This document shows, piece by piece, positions 34,768 to 44,022 of a DNA stretch of 64,000 nt (positions within the stretch are counted from its first letter, which is position 1; each line of letters opens with the position of its first letter). Made by a program: the position numbers and the translations under genes. The notes beneath the pieces are model-generated. The model was not told where the DNA came from. It was given only the letters and a program-made list of their open reading frames with translations, and did no database searches. Origin of the DNA: Chitinophagaceae bacterium IBVUCB2 (GTDB taxonomy: Bacteria; Bacteroidota; Bacteroidia; Chitinophagales; Chitinophagaceae); the NCBI GenBank assembly GCA_002127295.1, contig NFUV01000002.1, positions 682,001 through 746,000 of the forward strand. The letters are read 5' to 3'.

Positions 34768-35445
34768 TTAAAATCTTCTTACCGGGGCACTGCTGCCAGA
34801 CGAGCTGGAACTGCTGGACTTGCCACTACTGTTAGAAGAATTGCTTGATGAATTGTTATTGGTTGATTTGCTGCTGTTATTACTACTTCCAAAAATATCT
34901 CTCAGCACAGTACCGGAATTACTGTTGGTTCGATTGCTGTTTCTCGGTGAATTGTAGGTATTATTATTGTTCGATGTATTAGTATACCGGAATACATTGC
35001 TGCTTTTACTATTATTTGTTGCAACTGGATTGTATGTGCCCAGGTTAAATGTTCTCGGCCTGCTGTAAGCAGTAGTAGTATTTTTGGGATTAAATATTAC
35101 TGGGCTTTGGCAATAGGGATTATAATAATAATTCCATGAATTGTAAGGGTTATTATAACTGCCATAAACATAGCCATACCCAAAGCCATACCTTTCATAC
35201 CTGTACCAATCATCAAAATCGTTCCAGCGATAACGGTTACTTACCTTCATACGAAGGTAACGGTCATCATAGTACTCGTCGTTGCGATAATTCCGTCTTT
35301 CTTCCCTTTCTGTTTGCACATATTCATCCTGTGGTGAAGCAGGAGAGAAATAAACATCATCGGGAGTTTGACCGGTTTTGTAAGCGGTAGTGCAACTGCT
35401 AAAAGCAGCTGTAAAGAATGCCAGGAGTAAAATTGCTGATTTCAT
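34768..35445 (-). CDS. Low-complexity Ser/Asn-rich lipoprotein
   Basis: A 225-residue predicted lipoprotein: lipobox AAFSSC with Cys17. Residues about 40-110 are rich in Tyr, Arg and Asp (YYDDRYLRMKVSNRYRWNDF, then YGFGYGYVYGSYN). The last third is an almost pure Ser/Asn/Thr tract, ending in basic APVRRF. There are no catalytic motifs. It is likely anchored in the outer membrane and extended into the periplasm or outside. The YRW-rich block recalls small Bacteroidota lipoproteins of unknown role. Divergent from proS, with 169 bases between. Confidence 0.65.
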   Translation of the reverse strand: MKSAILLLAFFTAAFSSCTTAYKTGQTPDDVYFSPASPQDEYVQTEREERRNYRNDEYYDDRYLRMKVSNRYRWNDFDDWYRYERYGFGYGYVYGSYNNPYNSWNYYYNPYCQSPVIFNPKNTTTAYSRPRTFNLGTYNPVATNNSKSSNVFRYTNTSNNNNTYNSPRNSNRTNSNSGTVLRDIFGSSNNSSKSTNNNSSSNSSNSSGKSSSSSSSGSSAPVRRF

Positions 35446-35614
35446 GGCAAATGGTTTAATCGGGTTAAAAATGAAGTTACTACTTTTGTGCGACTTTTGA
35501 CAGGCGCAATCGTTTGCAATTCAGCAGCAAAGATTTGACCATTTGCTGACATATTGTGCTAGAGCCTGTTAAATTATTTGCAAAGCTTAGTAACGGATTA
35601 AACTTAAAAACAAC

Positions 35615-37093
35615 ATGAGTAAGGAGATTACATCAAGGGCAGCTGATTATTCACAATGGTATAATGATTTAGTAATAAAGGGGGAGTTGGCAGATTATTC
35701 GGCCGTACGGGGATGCATGGTTATAAAACCTTATGGGTTTGCCCTATGGGAGAATATGCGGGATGCATTGGATAAAATGTTTAAAGATACAGGCCATGTT
35801 AATGCCTACTTTCCATTGTTTGTTCCAAAGAGTTTGTTTGAGGCTGAGGAAAAAAATGCAGAAGGCTTTGCAAAAGAATGTGCTATTGTAACGCATTACC
35901 GGCTAAAAGCCGATCCCAATAATAAAGGAAAATTAATGGTTGATCCGGAAGCTAAACTGGAAGAAGAATTGGTGATTCGACCTACCAGCGAAGCTATAAT
36001 CTGGAATACTTATAAAGGCTGGATACAATCTTATCGTGACTTACCCTTACTGATAAATCAATGGGCTAATGTAGTACGTTGGGAAATGCGGACGAGGTTG
36101 TTTTTAAGAACTGCCGAATTTTTATGGCAGGAAGGACATACTGCCCATGCTACCAAACAGGAAGCCATTGAAGAAACAGAAAAAATGCTGCATGTGTATG
36201 CAGACTTTGTTGAAAATTGGATGGCTGTTCCGGTGATAAAAGGAGTAAAGAGTCCGAATGAACGTTTTGCTGGTGCAGAGGATACTTACTGCATTGAGGC
36301 ATTGATGCAGGATGGAAAAGCATTGCAGGCGGGCACTTCTCATTTCCTTGGGCAAAATTTTGCAAAAGCATTTGATGTAAAATTCAGTGATAAAGAAAAT
36401 AAATTGGAGTATGTGTGGGCCACCAGTTGGGGTGTGAGTACAAGGTTGATTGGTGCATTGGTAATGGCGCATAGCGATGACCAGGGATTAATACTTCCTC
36501 CACGCATTGCACCCCATCAGGTAGTGATAGTTCCAATTTATAAAGGCGATGAACAAAAAGCTTTGATTGATGCGAAAGCCCACGAAATAATTAAGGAATT
36601 AAAGGCTCTCGGCATTCGGGTTAAATATGACGATAATGATAACAACAGACCGGGTTGGAAATTTGCTGAGTATGAGATGAAAGGTGTACCGGTAAGATTA
36701 GCTTTGGGTGCAAGAGACCTGGAAAAGAATGTTGTAGAAATTGCCCGTCGTGATACAAAAGAAAAAAGAGTAGTGGCATTAGAAGGTCTTGCACAATATG
36801 TAGAAAGTTTATTAGCTGAGATACAATTGTACATGTTTGAAAAAGCAAAAATTTACAGGGATGAGCATATCACTAATGCTGACAGTTGGAATGAATTTGT
36901 AGAATTGCTTGATGAGAAAGGAGGATTTGTTTCAGCACATTGGGATGGAACTCCTGAAACAGAAGAAGCGATAAAAGATAAAACAAAGGCAACGATAAGG
37001 TGTATCCCATTGGAGAATAAACAGGAGGATGGAAAGTGTATTTTAACGGGAAATCCCTCTTCGCAAAGGGTATTATTTGCAAGAGCTTATTAA
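35615..37093 (+). CDS. proS: Prolyl-tRNA synthetase, archaeal/eukaryal type
   Basis: A 492-residue class II synthetase, the short form without the bacterial editing insert. Motif 1 lies in [17 protein letters not shown], motif 2 in [14 protein letters not shown], with ELVIRPTSE before it. Motif 3 is followed by the anticodon-binding domain (about 285-390) and a Cys-poor C-terminal zinc-like domain. It charges tRNA-Pro in the cytoplasm. Because the type lacks the cis-editing domain, mischarged Ala-tRNA-Pro would need a separate factor. It is probably monocistronic or shares a transcript with DUF5362, 68 bases downstream. Confidence 0.94.
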   Translation: MSKEITSRAADYSQWYNDLVIKGELADYSAVRGCMVIKPYGFALWENMRDALDKMFKDTGHVNAYFPLFVPKSLFEAEEKNAEGFAKECAIVTHYRLKADPNNKGKLMVDPEAKLEEELVIRPTSEAIIWNTYKGWIQSYRDLPLLINQWANVVRWEMRTRLFLRTAEFLWQEGHTAHATKQEAIEETEKMLHVYADFVENWMAVPVIKGVKSPNERFAGAEDTYCIEALMQDGKALQAGTSHFLGQNFAKAFDVKFSDKENKLEYVWATSWGVSTRLIGALVMAHSDDQGLILPPRIAPHQVVIVPIYKGDEQKALIDAKAHEIIKELKALGIRVKYDDNDNNRPGWKFAEYEMKGVPVRLALGARDLEKNVVEIARRDTKEKRVVALEGLAQYVESLLAEIQLYMFEKAKIYRDEHITNADSWNEFVELLDEKGGFVSAHWDGTPETEEAIKDKTKATIRCIPLENKQEDGKCILTGNPSSQRVLFARAY

Positions 37094-37161
37094 TTGTTTA
37101 AAACAAAATTTGGAGTATCCGTAAAGCGAAGTACATTTATAAAAAACCAAAATAAACTACA

Positions 37162-37629
37162 ATGGATCAAAATCAAAACTCATCCTTATTTGAATTAGGA
37201 GTTTCCAGTGATGCAAAATCACATTTAGGAGAAGCAGCTAAATGGGCCCGATTTTTAGCTATATGCGGAATGATAACCCTGGTGTTAATGGTAATATTCG
37301 GAATCATTGCTTCGTTGGCAGTTTCTAAGGCCAGCAGTGAATATGAAGACCTATACCGGCAACAAGGTATGTCTACTGCCGGGCTTGGTGTGGGTATGAT
37401 GTTTGTTTATATTTTATTTGCCTTATTGTACTTTTTCCCCTGTTTGTTTACCCTGCAGTTTGCTAATAAAATGAAATTGGCACTTACTTCGGGAGATGAT
37501 CTGATGCTTGCAGAATCATTCAGGAGTCTTAAAAAGACATTTCGCTATTTAGGTATATTAACCATTATTGGATTAGCATTTTTTATAATGGCATTAGTTA
37601 CGGGAGGAATGGCAGCACTAACTGCGTAA
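37162..37629 (+). CDS. DUF5362-like membrane protein
   Basis: A 155-residue protein with three hydrophobic helices (about 30-55, 76-101 and 128-152). Its order, a short Gln/Asn-rich N-terminus, GEAAKWARFLAICG and LALTSGDDLMLAESFRSLKKTFRYLG, matches the uncharacterised DUF5362 family. The conserved loop between helices 2 and 3 is likely cytoplasmic. There are no active-site motifs. It follows proS on the same strand and is ended by a clear terminator. Function unknown. Confidence 0.7.
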   Translation: MDQNQNSSLFELGVSSDAKSHLGEAAKWARFLAICGMITLVLMVIFGIIASLAVSKASSEYEDLYRQQGMSTAGLGVGMMFVYILFALLYFFPCLFTLQFANKMKLALTSGDDLMLAESFRSLKKTFRYLGILTIIGLAFFIMALVTGGMAALTA

Positions 37630-37654
37630 GTTCTCAACTTAATTTAAATAATCG

Positions 37655-37695
37655 ACCCCAAAGGCTACTAAGAATAGTTCTTTGGGGTTTTTATT
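37655..37695 (+). terminator. Rho-independent terminator after the DUF5362 gene
   Basis: ACCCCAAAG (37655-37663) pairs perfectly with CTTTGGGGT (37680-37688). The loop contains a further ACTA/TAGT pairing, and Ts follow. Confidence 0.87.
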
Positions 37696-37705
37696 TAGCA
37701 CTGAA

Positions 37706-38521
37706 TTATTTTACGGATAGATAGTTATAGTCCTTTAGCAAAGTCTCTAAAAAATCAAACGGTGACATGTTTGATTCAATTTTAAGGTGTGCTTTTATTT
37801 TTGAACTGGCCGCTTCTGCCATAGTAAAATCAGTTTTCTTTCGGGCCGTTTCTAAAATGCTTTTAATAGCATTAATGTCCTTATCGCTCAGTTGCATTAT
37901 TTGCGGAAAGGAAGGGACATAACTATCTGCCACATCCTGGAATACCGTTTCTTCGATATTGCTCTTTGTATTAATACGGATAAGAATTGTTTTTGCTAAA
38001 ATATCACCTATTCGCTGCCCCTTTTTAGAAGATGTTACCAATACAATATCTGTAACTAAAAATCCTAGGGCAGCCAATATTATAAAAGTTGTTTCCGGGT
38101 TGCGGCCAAAGCTGGGATCGCTAATCAGAATAATTAATAACAGGGCAATCCATACATCAGAAACCCTAAGGAGCCACCGGATAAGAAACTGGCTAATACT
38201 CGGGCGGCCGCCATTTTCATGTATCACCCGTATACCCATTACCTTTTTACCAATACTCTGACCGTTCAGAGTGATTTCCAATACGACATGATAGAGCAAT
38301 ATAGGAAGAAAAAGCAAAAGCCCTACAGCACTCAGATCATAGTTACTGTCTGCAGAACCGTACGAATTTTGAGCAATGCTCTTAAAGATTTCCGTTGCAA
38401 TGCGGAGATAGAAATATTCAATAATAATATCAACGAATAATGAAATAAGCCGCCTGTAGAACTCCGGTATTTCAAACTCAACATCAATATTAAAGTTCGT
38501 AGGGACTTTTATAACCGCCAT
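37706..38521 (-). CDS. RDD-family membrane protein
   Basis: A 271-residue protein with an RDD domain: EFYRRLISLFVDIII (N-terminal, Arg-Asp signature) with about four membrane helices up to residue 160. A soluble C-terminal region of about 100 residues follows (SDKDINAIKSILETARK). RDD proteins are proposed to transport small ions or solutes, but the evidence is limited. It is divergent from SpoIIM, with 79 bases between them. An RDD gene beside a SpoIIM-DUF4129-DUF4350-MoxR-DUF58 operon recurs in Bacteroidota and Actinobacteria, so it probably belongs to the same system. Confidence 0.83.
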   Translation of the reverse strand: MAVIKVPTNFNIDVEFEIPEFYRRLISLFVDIIIEYFYLRIATEIFKSIAQNSYGSADSNYDLSAVGLLLFLPILLYHVVLEITLNGQSIGKKVMGIRVIHENGGRPSISQFLIRWLLRVSDVWIALLLIILISDPSFGRNPETTFIILAALGFLVTDIVLVTSSKKGQRIGDILAKTILIRINTKSNIEETVFQDVADSYVPSFPQIMQLSDKDINAIKSILETARKKTDFTMAEAASSKIKAHLKIESNMSPFDFLETLLKDYNYLSVK

Positions 38522-38600
38522 TAGCCGGGTTTTATTTAAAAGGTCAAATTAATATTTTTTAGCTGATAAATTTTTAAACCCATGCTTTTATCTTTTATAA

Positions 38601-39599
38601 ATGCAGTATTTTACAACCCAAAGCACCCTTTTGAGAGAGGCATTATTTATAAAAAAGAATAAAGACCGGTGGCTGAAGAACCAGCAACTTCCATCCAGCG
38701 ACCCTGATGAAATGGCGGCAGACTTTACTCAACTGGTAGATGACCTGGCCTATGCTAAAACATTTTATCCTTCCGGGAAGGTTACCCATTTTATCAACTC
38801 GCAGGCATCCCGTATTTATCTTGATATTTATAAAAATCGAAAAGAGGAGTCGAACAGGTTGGTTACTTTCTGGAAGTATGATCTGCCGTTAACCATCCGC
38901 AAGCACCACCGGGTTGTATTATTCTCTTTTATTTTCTTTCTTATCTTTTTTGCTATTGGGTTCTTCGTTTCGGCAAAAGACGAAAGTATACCCCGTAGTA
39001 TTTTTGGCGACCGGTATGTTGATCATACACTGGACAATATTGAGAATGGAAATCCTTTTGGCATTTACGAACATGGTAATCCCCTATTAAGCTGGTTAAT
39101 GCTGATGATTCATAACATCCGGGTGTCAATGCTCATGTTTGTTTCAGGAATTTTTTGTGGAGTACCCAGTTTGTACATGGAAGCACAGAATGCAGTTATG
39201 CTGGGAACATTCGACCAGTTTTTTTCTTCAAAAGGATTAGGAATAGATTTTTGGTTGGTTGTATTTGTACACGGCACATTAGAAATCACTGCATTGATTA
39301 TTGCAGCAGCAGCCGGATTGATACTTGGAAAAAGTTTTTTATTCCCTGGTACGAAACGTCGTATTGATGCTTTTAAAGAAGGAGCAAAGGACGGAGTGAA
39401 AATTATGATTGGTTTAATTCCCGTTTTTGGATTAGCTGCTTTTTTTGAAGGATTTATTACCCGTCTTTATAATGATATTTCGATTCTTACTACAGCCGTT
39501 TTTGCATTGTCTGTTCTGTTTGTGATCTGGTATTTTATTATTTATCCAATCCGGCTTGGGCGCAGACTATCTGAACAGTTAAACGAGGAGGATGTGTAA
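38601..39599 (+). CDS. Stage II sporulation protein M (SpoIIM)-family membrane protein
   Basis: A 332-residue polytopic membrane protein. The N-terminal soluble segment (1-95) has EALFIKKNKDRW and a predicted helix bundle. Then about five to six membrane helices contain NIRVSMLMFVSGIFCGVPSLY and HGTLEITALIIAAAAGL, the SpoIIM signature. In Bacillus the family works in peptidoglycan remodelling during engulfment; here there is no sporulation. First gene of the five-gene plus-strand operon; the next start codon follows its TAA immediately. A TATCTTTT sequence 6 bases upstream of the ATG is a near-match to the -7 consensus. Confidence 0.85.
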   Translation: MQYFTTQSTLLREALFIKKNKDRWLKNQQLPSSDPDEMAADFTQLVDDLAYAKTFYPSGKVTHFINSQASRIYLDIYKNRKEESNRLVTFWKYDLPLTIRKHHRVVLFSFIFFLIFFAIGFFVSAKDESIPRSIFGDRYVDHTLDNIENGNPFGIYEHGNPLLSWLMLMIHNIRVSMLMFVSGIFCGVPSLYMEAQNAVMLGTFDQFFSSKGLGIDFWLVVFVHGTLEITALIIAAAAGLILGKSFLFPGTKRRIDAFKEGAKDGVKIMIGLIPVFGLAAFFEGFITRLYNDISILTTAVFALSVLFVIWYFIIYPIRLGRRLSEQLNEEDV

Positions 39600-40445
39600 G
39601 TGCTGAAAAATTATCAACTACATATAAGCCGGACTTTTTGTATCAGCATCCTGCTATTTTGCTTGCTGCAGTCATTTTCTTTAAATGCAAATGCACAATA
39701 TGATACTGTATTTAATGATCTATCATTAAGTGATACAGTTATAGAAGAGATTGATAATCCACCACCACCGCCTGAAGAAGATGAATATAAGGATGAGGAG
39801 GTGGACGGAATTTATTTTAAGAATAAAGACCAGTATGATACTTTACAAGTAGCGCAGCGAAAGGTTCCAGACAGTGTAAAGAAGGGTATGCAGAATGATG
39901 AAGCATTTTGGTATGCTAATGCTGAAATAGAAAAAGCCCCGGAGGGAAAAAAAGGTAATAAGAGTTATAAACCATTCGGGCAACAGACATGGGTAAAAAC
40001 TTTGTTTTGGATACTAGTTATAGGGGTATTTGCCGCTGTAATAATGTTGTACCTGGCAGATAGTAATATAGGCTTATTCAGAAAGAAGAAAAAATTGGTG
40101 CAATTAGAGGAAGAGGAAATAGCTACAGAAGATATTTTTGCCATCAATTACCAGCGGGAAATTGAGAAAGCTGCCGCACAAGCCAATTACAGGTTGGCCG
40201 TACGATTAATGTTTTTGCGATTGCTGAAAAATATGTCTGAGAAAAATGTGATCAACTATAAGCAAGACAAAACAAATTTTGATTACCTGTTGCAACTCCA
40301 TCCCACTAATTACTATAAAGATTTTTTTCGCATCACCCGCAACTATGAGTACACCTGGTATGGCCAGTTTGAAATAAATGAAGATGCCTATAAGATAATA
40401 AGAAACGATTTTGATTTGTTTGAAAAAAACCTGGCGAGAAATTGA
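39600..40445 (+). CDS. DUF4129-domain protein
   Basis: A 281-residue protein starting with GTG at 39600, directly after the SpoIIM stop. It has a signal peptide (CISILLFCLLQSFSLNANAQ), an acidic Pro/Glu-rich stretch (PPPPPEEDEYKDEE), a membrane helix (about 133-153) and a cytoplasmic C-terminal DUF4129 domain. That domain has RLAVRLMFLRLLKNMSEK, then NYEYTWYGQFEI, the family signature. DUF4129 proteins are found with transglutaminase-like or MoxR systems and have no proven activity. Direct abutment suggests translational coupling. Confidence 0.82.
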   Translation: MLKNYQLHISRTFCISILLFCLLQSFSLNANAQYDTVFNDLSLSDTVIEEIDNPPPPPEEDEYKDEEVDGIYFKNKDQYDTLQVAQRKVPDSVKKGMQNDEAFWYANAEIEKAPEGKKGNKSYKPFGQQTWVKTLFWILVIGVFAAVIMLYLADSNIGLFRKKKKLVQLEEEEIATEDIFAINYQREIEKAAAQANYRLAVRLMFLRLLKNMSEKNVINYKQDKTNFDYLLQLHPTNYYKDFFRITRNYEYTWYGQFEINEDAYKIIRNDFDLFEKNLARN

Positions 40446-41683
40446 AAAAAAGCACACCTTATATATTAATAGCAGTACTGATTGGAGCTTTGTTATTCCT
40501 GTTTGTTTCAAACAACAAAAAAAATCAGCGTATACTCGATGAACGAGTGACATTGAAGCGACAGGATAAAATTCCTTACGGAACCTATGCAGCTTTTCAA
40601 AACTTACCTCATATATTTCCACAGGCATCAATATATACCAGCCGGCAAGTACCGGGCTATTGGGATTCCCTATCTTATTTTGATACCAAGCAAGCTTATA
40701 TAGTTATAACCAAACGCTTTGATGCGGACGAAGATGAACTCAAAAAAATCATCTCATTTGCTCAAAAAGGAAATGATGTATTTATTAGTGCCCAATATAT
40801 TTCTGCGACTGCTGAACGCATTTTAAAATGTGCCAGTAGCTCATACGACCTTTCCCTTTTCGGTGTAGAAGATTTGAAAGGCAATATGAAAACTTCCCTG
40901 GCAAAACCACCCTACGAGAGAAAGGCGACATATAGTTATCCCGGTAAAGCTTTCAATTCTTTTTTTTCTAGCATCGATTCTCTTGCCACTAATGTATTGG
41001 GCTATGATGGAACGGGGCGTATACTTTTTATTCATCTTCGTACGGGTGCTGGCAATTTTTATATTCACCTGGAACCATTGGCCTTCAGCAACTATTTCCT
41101 TCTCCATAAAAACAATATGGATTATTATGAGAAGGCATTGTCTGTTATTGATCCAGGGACAAAAAAAATTGTTTGGGACGAGTACTATATTCGGAAACCA
41201 CAATCAGACCAGCCCCAGGAAAAGAAGGGCTGGTTTAAGGTGCTGATGAATATGAAGAACGACGAGGGGAAAAGACCATTCCGGGCAGCATTTTGGTTAG
41301 CCATGGCATTGCTGCTCTTGTATGTGTTAATGGAAATGCGAAGACGGCAACGCTATATCCCTCTTATTAAAAAACCAAAGAACGAATCCCTCGATTTTGT
41401 AAAAACAATTGGCCGGTTGTATCATGACAAAGGAGACCATAGAAATCTTTCCAAAAAGATGTCGGCATATTTCCTGGAACATGTCAGAAATAAATATAAA
41501 CTGGCTACCGGCAACCTGGACGAAGAGTTTATAACGAACCTTCGCTATAAATCAGGAGCAGATGAAGGGGAAATACGGCAGATTATTTCTTTTATTAATT
41601 ATATTGATACTGCACCGGGTATTAGTCCAAATCAATTGACCGGTTTTTATAAACAATTAGAAACTTTCTATCAAAAAACATAA
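40442..41683 (+). CDS. DUF4350-domain membrane protein
   Basis: A 413-residue protein beginning with TTG that overlaps the DUF4129 stop (ATTGA). One membrane helix lies at about 9-23 and another at about 283-298, separating an extracytoplasmic region of about 260 residues from a cytoplasmic tail. The middle region resembles the DUF4350 alpha/beta domain seen in gliding and peptidoglycan clusters: YFDTKQAYIVITKRF, then GNDVFISAQYIS. The tail starts RRRQRYIPLI. It may be a receptor or scaffold between envelope and the MoxR ATPase. Assignment is from domain order and context. Confidence 0.72.
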   Translation: MKKSTPYILIAVLIGALLFLFVSNNKKNQRILDERVTLKRQDKIPYGTYAAFQNLPHIFPQASIYTSRQVPGYWDSLSYFDTKQAYIVITKRFDADEDELKKIISFAQKGNDVFISAQYISATAERILKCASSSYDLSLFGVEDLKGNMKTSLAKPPYERKATYSYPGKAFNSFFSSIDSLATNVLGYDGTGRILFIHLRTGAGNFYIHLEPLAFSNYFLLHKNNMDYYEKALSVIDPGTKKIVWDEYYIRKPQSDQPQEKKGWFKVLMNMKNDEGKRPFRAAFWLAMALLLLYVLMEMRRRQRYIPLIKKPKNESLDFVKTIGRLYHDKGDHRNLSKKMSAYFLEHVRNKYKLATGNLDEEFITNLRYKSGADEGEIRQIISFINYIDTAPGISPNQLTGFYKQLETFYQKT

Positions 41684-41685
41684 AC

Positions 41686-42663
41686 ATGGAAGAACAAATT
41701 TTTCAGCCACGTACCGACCTGTCTGCTCTTAATGACGCAGTACTTTCCATCCGGAATGAGATCAAAAAAATAATTGTAGGGCAGGATGAAATGGTAAAGC
41801 TAATAATTGCCGCATTACTTGCTGATGGGCATGTACTGATAGAAGGTGTGCCAGGTGTAGCTAAAACGCTAACTGCAAAATTGGTGGCAAAAAGTGTCAA
41901 TGCTGGTTTTTCCCGTATACAGTTTACACCAGATTTGATGCCATCAGATGTTTTGGGAACACCTGTATTCAATCCAAAAGAAGCAGTGTTCGAATTTAAG
42001 AAGGGACCAATATTCAGCAATATTGTATTGGTAGATGAGATTAACAGGGCTCCTGCAAAAACCCAATCGGCTTTGTTAGAAATAATGGAAGAAAGGCAGG
42101 CAACGGTTGATGGAAGAACCTATCCTATGGCATTACCATTTATGGTACTGGCTACGCAAAATCCGGTAGAGCAGGAAGGAACGTATCGTTTGCCGGAAGC
42201 ACAACTAGATCGTTTTTTATTTAAAATAACTGTTCCTTATCCAACCGAAACGGAGGAAATAGCAATACTTAATAAGTTTAACAGCATGGGTGATGTAAAA
42301 CCATTGGATATGATAACGTCTGCATTAGGCGGCGAGCAGATTACAGCCTTGCGAAAACAAATAAAGTCGCAGCTGATAGAAGAAAAGTTATTACAATTTA
42401 TTGGAAAGCTTATTCACCAAACAAGAAATCACAAATCAATTTATCTCGGGGCATCACCAAGAGCATCGTTATCTATTATGAATGCAGCAAAGGCAATGGC
42501 TGCCATGCAGGGCCGTGACTTTGTAACACCCGAAGATATATTAGACGTAGCCACACCTGTTCTTCGTCATCGTATCATTTTATCACCCGATAAGGAAATG
42601 GAAGGAATAACAGAGGATGATGTTATTAAACAAATCATTCAAAGCATGGATGTGCCGAGATAA
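41686..42663 (+). CDS. MoxR-family AAA+ ATPase
   Basis: A 325-residue AAA+ protein. Walker A is EGVPGVAKT (53-61), Walker B is LVDEINRAP, and sensor 1 lies in LATQNPVEQEGTYRLPEAQLDRF, the MoxR hallmark. The C-terminal lid is short (RHRIILSPDKEMEG). MoxR ATPases act as chaperones that assemble or activate complexes with a VWA protein. Here DUF58 supplies that VWA-like partner: the DUF58 start follows the MoxR stop directly. It is cytoplasmic. Two bases separate it from DUF4350. Confidence 0.92.
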   Translation: MEEQIFQPRTDLSALNDAVLSIRNEIKKIIVGQDEMVKLIIAALLADGHVLIEGVPGVAKTLTAKLVAKSVNAGFSRIQFTPDLMPSDVLGTPVFNPKEAVFEFKKGPIFSNIVLVDEINRAPAKTQSALLEIMEERQATVDGRTYPMALPFMVLATQNPVEQEGTYRLPEAQLDRFLFKITVPYPTETEEIAILNKFNSMGDVKPLDMITSALGGEQITALRKQIKSQLIEEKLLQFIGKLIHQTRNHKSIYLGASPRASLSIMNAAKAMAAMQGRDFVTPEDILDVATPVLRHRIILSPDKEMEGITEDDVIKQIIQSMDVPR

Positions 42664-43986
42664 ATGAAAAACTTCTATTTAAACAATATCGTATTTTATG
42701 TAGCTGGTTCCGCAGCAGTACTGTTTGCAATAAGCTACTTTATTCCTGCCTTTTTTGAAATTGCCGGGCTGTTATTGTTGTTGTTGTTAATTGCTGTGGC
42801 AGTAGATACAATTCTTGTGTTTAGCAAGAAAAATGGGATCGAAGCAGGCAGGGATGTCTCAGAACGTTTTAGTATTGGTGATCCCAATAAAGTATTCATT
42901 CATGTAACAAATAAATATGGCTTTACGGTAAAGGCAAGTATTATTGATGAGCTGCCCGCACAATTCCAGGAAAGAAAATGGATACGCAAAATTGTGGTAG
43001 CCAGTAATGAGCAATATAACTTGGAATATGCGGTACGACCTGATTCTAGAGGCGAGTATGTTTTCCATGATATCAATGTATTTGTTCATGGGCCTTTAAA
43101 ATTAGCAAGAAGGCATTATGTTTTCCAGGAGGAACAAGTAGTGAAAGTATATCCCTCTTATATTCAAATGCGCCGTTATCAATTGCTTGCTGTAAGCAAC
43201 CGCTTACAGGAGGCCGGAGTGAAGCGTATCCGTAAAATAGGGCACAGCATGGAATTTGAACAGATAAAGGAATATGTAATAGGAGATGATTACCGAACCA
43301 TTAACTGGAAAGCAACTGCCAGAAAAGATGCTTTGATGGTGAATAACTATACTGATGAACGAAGCCAGCAGATTTATTGCCTCATAAATAAAGGAAGGGT
43401 GATGAAAATGCCATTTCATGGTATGACATTGCTTGATCATGCTATTAATGCTTCGCTGGTATTGAGTAATGTAGCGTTGGTAAAACAAGACAAAGCAGGA
43501 ATTATTACGTTTGAAAAGAATCTTGACACTTTCCTTATAGCCGATAAGAAACCAACACAAATGAATCTTGTGTTAGAAACCTTGTACAAACAGAGAACAG
43601 ATTTCCTGGAATCCGATTTTGAAAAATTATTTTCTGTTATCCGTAATAGAGTTACGAATAGAAGTTTACTGGTTTTATTTACCAATTTTGAATCACTGGA
43701 AAGTTTGCAGCGGGAAATGACGGCTTTAAAAAAAATAGCAAAATATCATTTACTCCTGGTAGTTTTTTTTGAAAATACTGAAATGAAATCGTTGCTGGAA
43801 GGGAAAGCCAGTTCTTTAGAAGATATCTACATTAAAGCAATTGCAGAAAAATTTGCTTTTGAAAAAAGACAGATGGTAAAAGAATTGCATAAAAACGGAA
43901 TTCCTTCCATTCTTTCCACCCCGGAAAATCTAACCATCAATACCATTAACAAATATCTTGAATTAAAAACGAGAATGTCTATTTAG
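42664..43986 (+). CDS. DUF58 (VWA-like) protein
   Basis: A 440-residue protein with two N-terminal membrane helices (about 5-47) and a long soluble part. The DUF58 signature is EFEQIKEYVIGDDYRTINWK, here around residues 197-216, followed by KATARKDALMVNNYTDE. The rest is VWA-like, with strands LVLFTNFESL and YHLLLVVFFENTEM; a complete MIDAS motif is not clear. It is the known partner of MoxR AAA+ ATPases. Its ATG touches the TAA of MoxR, so the two are coupled. Last gene of the operon before truB, 36 bases downstream. Confidence 0.9.
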   Translation: MKNFYLNNIVFYVAGSAAVLFAISYFIPAFFEIAGLLLLLLLIAVAVDTILVFSKKNGIEAGRDVSERFSIGDPNKVFIHVTNKYGFTVKASIIDELPAQFQERKWIRKIVVASNEQYNLEYAVRPDSRGEYVFHDINVFVHGPLKLARRHYVFQEEQVVKVYPSYIQMRRYQLLAVSNRLQEAGVKRIRKIGHSMEFEQIKEYVIGDDYRTINWKATARKDALMVNNYTDERSQQIYCLINKGRVMKMPFHGMTLLDHAINASLVLSNVALVKQDKAGIITFEKNLDTFLIADKKPTQMNLVLETLYKQRTDFLESDFEKLFSVIRNRVTNRSLLVLFTNFESLESLQREMTALKKIAKYHLLLVVFFENTEMKSLLEGKASSLEDIYIKAIAEKFAFEKRQMVKELHKNGIPSILSTPENLTINTINKYLELKTRMSI

Positions 43987-44009
43987 CGACATCTTAAGGT
44001 TACAACCTT

Positions 44010-44017
44010 TACATTTG
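44010..44017 (+). promoter_or_regulatory. Putative -7 promoter element for truB
   Basis: TACATTTG is an exact TAnnTTTG match between DUF58 and truB, with 5 bases before the ATG. No TTG at standard spacing. It may let truB be expressed independently of the MoxR operon. Confidence 0.4.
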
Positions 44018-44022
44018 CGGCA

